This document shows, one piece after another, positions 6,836 through 11,483 of a DNA stretch of 11,483 nt (its first letter is position 1; each line of letters opens with the position of its first letter). Under the pieces are notes generated by a model. The model did no database searches. It was not told the origin of the DNA and was given only the letters and a program-made list of their open reading frames with translations. The DNA comes from Sediminibacterium sp. (GTDB taxonomy: Bacteria; Bacteroidota; Bacteroidia; Chitinophagales; Chitinophagaceae): NCBI GenBank assembly GCA_023263235.1, contig JALQXE010000170.1:1-11483 (forward strand), read 5' to 3'. The translations under genes and the position numbers were made by a program.

Positions 6836-8479
6836 ATGAAGAATAATAAAATTTTGGTTGGAATATTAGGGGTTACTTTAAGCTTAACTGCTTGTAAGAA
6901 AGATCTTGATATTACCAACGTAAACTCACCAACACCAAATAGTGCACAAACCGAAACTGGTGCTATTGCATTGGCTCAAGGTACTGTATACTTAAATGGT
7001 TTTTACAACTTGAAATATTCCGATGGTGTATATGGTCGTTTTTGGGCCGGAGCAATTGGATTTTCAGAAATCATGGGAGACGTGATTGGTGCGGAAGCTG
7101 CCAATGCGTTTATGAACCAAATTGGTTGTCCTAATAAGGTTACCTTGGATAACGGAACAGTAGTTTTAAATCCTAGTAACCCTAAAACACAGTATGAATT
7201 GGTTCGTTATGCAAACCAAAATGCACAAGGTGGTAGCAATACTACTTTTTATGAGTGGGCATACATGTACAATTTGATTACTGCATCCAACTCTATTTTG
7301 GAGTTAGCTGAAAAAACAACTTTCACTGGTTCAGGTGCTGCTACTAAAAAAGCAACCATTAAAGCTTGGGCTTATTGGTGGAAAGGATATGCGTACAGTA
7401 GAATTGGATCAACATACTATGCTGGTTTAATTCAAAATGCTACTACAGCTGATGCAGCTACTAATGGTAACTATGTAACTAAAGAAGCAATCATTACAGA
7501 AGCAGCTTCCAATTTTGATAAAGCAGTTACTGCTTTAGGAGAAGCAACATCTGCAGCGGATTATACTTCTACATTATCTAAGTTAATTCCAGCTTACTTA
7601 CAAAAAGGGAAAGGTGGTGTATTAACCATTGATATGTGGAAAAGAAGTATCAATACTATGAAAGCAAGAAATATTCTTGTAAATACATTAAGATCTGACA
7701 TGACTCAAGCACAATGGTCTACTATTTTGACTTTAGTGAATGATGGCGTTAGATCTACAGATTTAATTTTCACAGCACGTACCGACGCTAATGGAAGCTT
7801 TATTGAGTCTACAGTTGCAGATAAAATAGGTCAAGCATCTACTACAGGTTCAACCAATACTTATAAATTAAGTGAACGTTGGGTTCAGGATTTCGTAGCA
7901 GGTGATAAACGCCGTGATCAAAATGTGATTACTTTGTCTTCAGTTGGTTTATTTAATACAGACCGTGGTAACTCATTTAATACACGTTATAGCTTAAAGT
8001 ATGCGGGTAATGGCTTAGCTGGTGTATATACTTATGCAAACAATGCAATAGGTGCTAATGAAATTACCATTGCTGCTACCTATGAAGAAAACGAATTAAT
8101 GAAAGCGGAAGCTTTAATTATGACTGGTCAAATTGACTTAGGCGTTGCTTCTATCGATGCAGTGAGAACTTATCAAGGTGCTGGTTTACCAGCAATTGCT
8201 AAGGGTTTAACTCAAGCGGTTGCTTATGAGCAATTAAGAAGAGAGCGTAGAATTGCTTTAGCATTTAAAGGCTTATCTTTTTATGATGCACGTCGTTGGG
8301 ATATTATTGGCCCAGACAAGTCTCGCACTGGCGCAGTAGTTATTTCATCAACTGGCGCAGTGAATACAAATGCTACTATCGTATATGGTTTCTTAGATTA
8401 TTGGGATGTTCCAGATAATGAGTTGGCCTACAATCCGCCAGCTGCTGGAGCTGCTCCAACAAAGAATCCAAAACAATAG
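6836..8479 (+). CDS. SusD/RagB-family surface nutrient-binding lipoprotein
   Basis: The protein has 547 residues. The N-terminus MKNNKILVGILGVTLSLTAC is a lipoprotein signal with lipobox LTAC and acylated Cys20, followed by KKDLD. The body is the helical TPR-like SusD scaffold (about 40-340), including the Trp/Tyr-rich stretch AWAYWWKGYAYSRIG at 177-191. The C-terminal RagB/SusD domain shows the familiar YEENELMKAEALIMTGQ (416-432) and LRRERRIALAFKGLSFYDARRWD (467-489). It should sit as a lid on the SusC barrel at the cell surface and capture the ligand. It is 25 nt from susC, clearly the same transcript, and followed by a strong terminator. No surface glycan-binding protein or enzyme follows in the unit, so the substrate could be a glycan, peptide or other oligomer. 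Confidence 0.96.
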   Translation: MKNNKILVGILGVTLSLTACKKDLDITNVNSPTPNSAQTETGAIALAQGTVYLNGFYNLKYSDGVYGRFWAGAIGFSEIMGDVIGAEAANAFMNQIGCPNKVTLDNGTVVLNPSNPKTQYELVRYANQNAQGGSNTTFYEWAYMYNLITASNSILELAEKTTFTGSGAATKKATIKAWAYWWKGYAYSRIGSTYYAGLIQNATTADAATNGNYVTKEAIITEAASNFDKAVTALGEATSAADYTSTLSKLIPAYLQKGKGGVLTIDMWKRSINTMKARNILVNTLRSDMTQAQWSTILTLVNDGVRSTDLIFTARTDANGSFIESTVADKIGQASTTGSTNTYKLSERWVQDFVAGDKRRDQNVITLSSVGLFNTDRGNSFNTRYSLKYAGNGLAGVYTYANNAIGANEITIAATYEENELMKAEALIMTGQIDLGVASIDAVRTYQGAGLPAIAKGLTQAVAYEQLRRERRIALAFKGLSFYDARRWDIIGPDKSRTGAVVISSTGAVNTNATIVYGFLDYWDVPDNELAYNPPAAGAAPTKNPKQ

Positions 8480-8504
8480 TGTTTTTTTCTCTTTGCTTGG
8501 TTTT

Positions 8505-8541
8505 AAAAAACAAGACCCTTTGGGGTCTTGTTTTGTTTTTT
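8505..8541 (+). terminator. Intrinsic terminator of the susCD operon
   Basis: The arms AAAACAAGACCC (8507-8518) and GGGTCTTGTTTT (8523-8534) form a 12-bp stem with loop TTTG, followed by GTTTTTTT (8535-8541). It begins about 30 nt after the susD stop codon. An A run on the left side (8505-8510) would also give a U tract on the minus strand, but no convergent gene is present. Confidence 0.92.
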
Positions 8542-8557
8542 ACCCTTCGTATATTTA
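8526..8557 (+). promoter_or_regulatory. Possible promoter for the small exported protein and prmA
   Basis: TATATTTA (8550-8557) matches the -7 consensus TAnnTTTG except for the last base. A TTG (8528-8530) sits 19 nt upstream, a suitable -33 spacing. The -33 element would lie within the right arm of the susCD terminator. The start codon is 12-15 nt beyond the box, giving an extremely short leader. This is a weak call based on spacing and one mismatch. Confidence 0.35.
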
Positions 8558-8569
8558 TAAAAAATATTA

Positions 8570-9280
8570 ATGATGCAAAAGTTAATTAGCTTTTTAATAA
8601 TATTATTTTTTAGTACAAATAACATTATTGCACAACAAAATACACTTACAACTACAGGGAAATGGGGTACTCAAATTTTTTTGAGCGATGCAAATGGTAA
8701 GCCATTTGAAAATAAGTACGCCGACGTAACGGGAAGCGCTTATTTTTTTCCTGCTTTTAAATATTCAACCATAGAACTAAGTGATGGCAGAAAATATATG
8801 GATATCCAATCAAGATTAAATTTAGTGGAGCACGAGGTTGAGTTTATTTCAGCCACCTCCAAAGAAGGTTATATTGGAAAGGGGCTTGTTTCGATTATTA
8901 GTTTTAATGATACAGTAAAGCAAGATATCAAAAAATATACTTTTCAATCTGGCTTTCCAAGTGTTGACAATCAAAGTTTCATTCATTTTTACCAAGTACT
9001 ATGTACTGGTAGCATCACTTTGTTGAAATCAATAAATAAGGTAATGGAAGAACGAAATAATGAGTTGTCTGGTGAGAAGTCAAAAGAATTTGTGACCAGA
9101 GAAAATTGGTATATATTTCAAAATGGAACAATGAAAAGGGTTAAAAAAGATCAAGCATTCTTTTCGGCCTTATATATGGATAAAGCCGATTATTTTACTA
9201 ATTATATAAGAGATAATAAAGTGAACTTCAAAAATGAGGAGCAAATTACCAAAATGATGAATTATCTCAACACATTGTAA
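8570..9280 (+). CDS. Exported protein of unknown function
   Basis: The protein has 236 residues from the ATG at 8570; a second ATG follows at once at 8573 and either could be used. Residues 1-21 (MMQKLISFLIILFFSTNNIIA) form a signal peptide with cleavage before QQ. No lipobox and no further membrane segment are seen. The mature part starts with a beta-rich stretch, including GSAYFFPAFKYSTIELSDGR (55-74) and a repeated-strand pattern to about 112. It then has a more helical, Lys/Glu-rich C-terminus: LKSINKVMEERNNE, WYIFQNGTMKRVKKDQAFF, and YIRDNKVNFKNEEQITKMMNYLNTL. This general layout resembles many uncharacterised secreted Bacteroidota proteins, but I cannot name a family. No catalytic motif is evident. 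It precedes prmA by 10 nt and is probably co-transcribed with it, though a functional link is not obvious. Confidence 0.8.
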   Translation: MMQKLISFLIILFFSTNNIIAQQNTLTTTGKWGTQIFLSDANGKPFENKYADVTGSAYFFPAFKYSTIELSDGRKYMDIQSRLNLVEHEVEFISATSKEGYIGKGLVSIISFNDTVKQDIKKYTFQSGFPSVDNQSFIHFYQVLCTGSITLLKSINKVMEERNNELSGEKSKEFVTRENWYIFQNGTMKRVKKDQAFFSALYMDKADYFTNYIRDNKVNFKNEEQITKMMNYLNTL

Positions 9281-9290
9281 CCATCTATTT

Positions 9291-10202
9291 ATGCCTAAAG
9301 AATTCATTCAGATTGCCTTTGACTTTGAAAACCAGGACCAATTTGAGCTATTGGTAGCACAATTATCCAGCCTAGGTTTTGAAGGTTTTAACGAGGAGGA
9401 AGCTGCTACAGGCATTAATAATGGAGTAGGTATGAGTAGCGTGTTAGGAACCACGGCTGGATTTGGGGAGGGTTCAGGACATTGTAAAGCATTTATATTA
9501 AGTACTGTGTATGATGCGCAGGAATTGGAAATTGAATTAGAAATAATATTTAAACAATATAATTTAACATATTCAAAATCAGTAATTAAAGAAGAAAATT
9601 GGAATGCTATTTGGGAGTCTAATTTTGAGCCAGTAAGGGTGGATGATTTTGTTGGAATTCGTGCCCATTTTCATCCAAGTTTTAATCCTGCAGTTGCTTA
9701 TGAGATAACTATTAACCCTAAAATGAGCTTTGGTACGGGCCACCACGGAACCACTTTTTCGATAATGCAGTTAATGGGTAATATGGATTTCAAGGGGAAG
9801 TCGGTATATGATTTTGGAACTGGAACTGGCATTTTAGCCATTCTAGCCGAAAAATTAGGTGCTTCTCATATTATTGCAGTGGATAATGATGATTGGTGTA
9901 TTGAAAATGCCTTAGAAAATATTCAAGATAATGAGGCTAAGTTGATTAAATTACAAAAAGTGGAAACCGCTAAACAAGACCAGCAATTTGATATTGTCAT
10001 TGCTAATGTAAATAGGCATATTATTGAAGCCAATATGAAGGAATTGTCTTTGGCAGGTAAGCCACATAGTGAATTGATTTTGAGTGGTTTATTAATTGAA
10101 GATAGAACTGATATGATACATTTAGCCCAACAATATGGCTGGAGTTATCAAACTCATAAATTAATGAATGGCTGGATAAGTATGTATTTTAATAGGAATT
10201 AG
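9291..10202 (+). CDS. prmA: Ribosomal protein L11 methyltransferase
   Basis: The protein has 303 residues. PrmA trimethylates ribosomal protein L11 in the cytoplasm using S-adenosylmethionine. The N-terminal L11-recognition domain spans about 1-95, followed by the linker ENWNAIWESNFEPVRV (102-117). Next comes the signature NPKMSFGTGHHGTT (142-155), then SAM motif I VYDFGTGTGILAI (172-184), the acidic AVDNDDWCIENA loop (196-207) and the catalytic-region DIVIANVNRHII (234-245). All key motifs are present. The region at about 39-64 (ATGINNGVGMSSVLGTTAGF onward) is a Gly-rich insertion in the N-terminal domain that makes the protein longer than usual for Bacteroidota PrmA. It lies 10 nt after the small exported-protein gene and 73 nt before plsY, which has its own promoter. 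The ATG at 9291 fits the family N-terminus. Confidence 0.95.
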   Translation: MPKEFIQIAFDFENQDQFELLVAQLSSLGFEGFNEEEAATGINNGVGMSSVLGTTAGFGEGSGHCKAFILSTVYDAQELEIELEIIFKQYNLTYSKSVIKEENWNAIWESNFEPVRVDDFVGIRAHFHPSFNPAVAYEITINPKMSFGTGHHGTTFSIMQLMGNMDFKGKSVYDFGTGTGILAILAEKLGASHIIAVDNDDWCIENALENIQDNEAKLIKLQKVETAKQDQQFDIVIANVNRHIIEANMKELSLAGKPHSELILSGLLIEDRTDMIHLAQQYGWSYQTHKLMNGWISMYFNRN

Positions 10203-10247
10203 TCTATTGAAATGCTTATGTTATCAAATCATTAAACTTTTTGGGCG

Positions 10248-10255
10248 TATATTTG
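10248..10255 (+). promoter_or_regulatory. Putative -7 promoter box for plsY
   Basis: TATATTTG is an exact TAnnTTTG match lying 20 nt before the plsY ATG. No clear -33 TTG is found 17-23 nt upstream. The box supports placing the plsY start at 10276, because an upstream TTG start at 10207 would put the promoter inside the reading frame. Confidence 0.5.
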
Positions 10256-10275
10256 TATGTCCCAACCAGGAAACT

Positions 10276-10917
10276 ATGAATGAATCAATTTTAGTTATAA
10301 TAGCATATTTAATTGGATCTATACCTACTTCGGTATGGGTAAGTAAGTCTGTTTTTAACATTGATATTAGACATTATGGAAGTGGAAACGCTGGTGCCAC
10401 CAATACTTTTAGGGTTTTGGGTTCTAAATGGGGCAGCTTTGTAATGCTTGTAGATGTGGCAAAAGGAATTATTGCGACTTCACTATATATTTTGACGCCT
10501 TACTATTTAACCAATGAGCTAGCAAGAACTAACTTTATGATTATTCTAGGTTTAGCTTCGGTAATTGGGCATATTTTCCCAATTTGGGCTGAATTTAAAG
10601 GTGGAAAAGGAGTTGCAACCTTATTGGGTATGGCCATTGCCATTCAACCTCTGGTTGCTGTTTTATGTTTAGTGGTTTTTGCCCTTACTTTAATTACTAC
10701 ACGTTTTGTTTCCTTAAGTTCAATGCTGGCGGGTATTGCTTTTATGGTATTAATCTTATTCATTTTTAATGAAAGAGAAACCATGTATCGACTATTTGCT
10801 ATCATTGTGGCTTTAATGGTGATTATTACGCACCAAAAGAACATTGGCCGCCTTTTAAAAGGAACTGAAAATAAAGTGCCTTTATTCAAAAATAGAAATA
10901 AGTCTCAGCAGACTTAA
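10276..10917 (+). CDS. plsY: Acyl-phosphate:glycerol-3-phosphate acyltransferase PlsY
   Basis: The protein has 213 residues from the ATG at 10276, matching the usual PlsY length of about 200. A TTG start at 10207 would add 23 residues (MKCLCYQIIK...) with no family counterpart and is not favoured. PlsY acylates glycerol-3-phosphate with acyl-phosphate made by PlsX, the first step of phospholipid synthesis, in the inner membrane. All three conserved loops are visible: HYGSGNAGATNTFRVLG (33-49), GHIFPIWAEFKGGKGVAT (98-115) and THQKNIGRLLKGTENK (185-200). Hydrophobic spans at about 4-24, 55-75, 88-105, 116-142 and 150-184 fit its multi-pass topology. plsX is not in the window. A short hairpin overlaps the stop codon but lacks a T tract. 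Confidence 0.96.
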   Translation: MNESILVIIAYLIGSIPTSVWVSKSVFNIDIRHYGSGNAGATNTFRVLGSKWGSFVMLVDVAKGIIATSLYILTPYYLTNELARTNFMIILGLASVIGHIFPIWAEFKGGKGVATLLGMAIAIQPLVAVLCLVVFALTLITTRFVSLSSMLAGIAFMVLILFIFNERETMYRLFAIIVALMVIITHQKNIGRLLKGTENKVPLFKNRNKSQQT

Positions 10918-10982
10918 TGTATTGATTTTCAATTATTTGTATCTTTTTATTGGTTTATTATTTATACTAAGTTAGATTTTAG

Positions 10983-10990
10983 TAACTTTG
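10983..10990 (+). promoter_or_regulatory. Putative -7 promoter box for the DUF3052-like gene
   Basis: TAACTTTG matches TAnnTTTG exactly and ends 21 nt before the next ATG, nearly the same geometry as at plsY. The nearest upstream TTG (10950-10952) is about 30 nt away, too far for a standard -33, so only the -7 half is supported. Confidence 0.5.
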
Positions 10991-11011
10991 TCCTCCCTTA
11001 ATATTTTTATT

Positions 11012-11483
11012 ATGACAGGTCCTCAGCATATTTTAGAGAAGTTGCAGTTGAAAGAAGAGAAAAATTTACTGATTCAAGGGTTGCCTTCTTCAATTGAAAA
11101 GCAGTTCGCAAAATTAAATTACAATAAGAACATCACTCCTTTATTAAAAACAAGGAAGATAGATTACGCCTTAATTTTTGCAATTAATCAACTTCAGTTA
11201 AATAACATTTTAAAGGAAGTTTTTTCTGCCTTACACGACGATAGTAAATTATGGATCGCTTATCCTAAAACAAGTTCCAAGATTGTATCTGATTTAAATA
11301 GAGACGCAAGTTGGGAAATTCTATCTAAAAATGAATATGAAGCCATACGCCAAGTTACTTTGGATCATGTTTGGACTGCAATGCGTTTTAAAAAATTGGA
11401 TCAGTTACCTAACAAGAATCGCACATTTGTAGAATTTAAAGCTTCGGATGTAAAGGTGGATGATTTTCAAAAGCGTCTTATTG
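11012..11483 (+). CDS. DUF3052-like protein (N-terminal part, runs off the window)
   Basis: The ATG at 11012 opens a frame of 157 codons that continues past the right edge without a stop. It is not exported: there is no signal peptide. The first 130 residues have the layout of the DUF3052-type fold: LQLKEEKNLLIQGLPSSIEK (11-30), a hydrophobic strand YALIFAINQ, then LWIAYPKTSSKIVSDLNRDA (80-99) and VTLDHVWTAMRFK (115-127). The W-x-A-[YW]-P-K...S...DL and D-x-x-W-[ST]-x-[LM] patterns are the features I relied on. No biochemical role is established that I can cite. After residue 130 a different stretch begins (NRTFVEFKASDVKVDDFQKR), possibly the start of a second domain that cannot be judged here. 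It has its own -7 box and is probably not part of a plsY operon. Confidence 0.75.
   Translation, partial: MTGPQHILEKLQLKEEKNLLIQGLPSSIEKQFAKLNYNKNITPLLKTRKIDYALIFAINQLQLNNILKEVFSALHDDSKLWIAYPKTSSKIVSDLNRDASWEILSKNEYEAIRQVTLDHVWTAMRFKKLDQLPNKNRTFVEFKASDVKVDDFQKRLI

Noticed and set aside
10207..10275. N-terminal extension of PlsY from a TTG codon
   Set aside because: The added residues lack family counterparts, and a consensus -7 box lies within them, so the ATG at 10276 is the better start.
10644..10889. Minus-strand reading frame of 81 codons
   Set aside because: It is antisense to the conserved C-terminal half of PlsY, and its protein is low in complexity.
10900..10915. Hairpin AAGTCT/AGACTT over the plsY stop codon as a terminator
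   Set aside because: The stem is only six pairs and is not followed by a T tract, so termination is not supported.

Overview
The window looks like an AT-rich chromosomal segment from a Bacteroidota bacterium. The evidence is a SusC/SusD outer-membrane uptake pair, start codons with A-rich upstream regions and no Shine-Dalgarno sequence, and several matches to the Bacteroidota -7 promoter box TAnnTTTG. Protein style and codon use suggest Chitinophagaceae or a relative, but that placement is inference.

Left part (1-3303, minus strand). In transcription order there is a DUF421/YetF-like membrane protein, then a secreted DUF1080 (3-keto-disaccharide hydrolase family) protein 17 nt downstream, then a strong intrinsic terminator. 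A large exported YncE-type beta-propeller/alkaline-phosphatase-like protein starts only 14 nt after that terminator and runs off the left edge.

Middle (3304-8541). A divergent intergenic region of about 320 bp carries a consensus -7 box and a nested hairpin followed by a T tract, 40 nt before susC. Then come susC (TonB-dependent transporter) and susD (surface lipoprotein), 25 nt apart, closed by a strong intrinsic terminator. No glycoside hydrolase, sulfatase, sigma/anti-sigma pair or hybrid two-component regulator accompanies them here, so the substrate cannot be read from context. The only secreted hydrolase-like neighbours are the DUF1080 and phosphatase-like proteins on the other strand.

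Right part (8570-11483, plus strand). A small exported protein of unknown function is followed 10 nt later by prmA (ribosomal protein L11 methyltransferase), which has a Gly-rich insertion in its N-terminal domain. Next are plsY (acyl-phosphate glycerol-3-phosphate acyltransferase) and the start of a DUF3052-like protein. The last two each have their own consensus -7 box 20-21 nt before the ATG. This part is mostly housekeeping.

I found no CRISPR array, tRNA, rRNA, transposase or prophage signature, and no convincing new multi-gene system. The least explained signal is the structured susC leader at 3543-3613: a terminator-like hairpin plus three TTACAA repeats, one inverted partner and possible alternative pairings, consistent with transcriptional attenuation.
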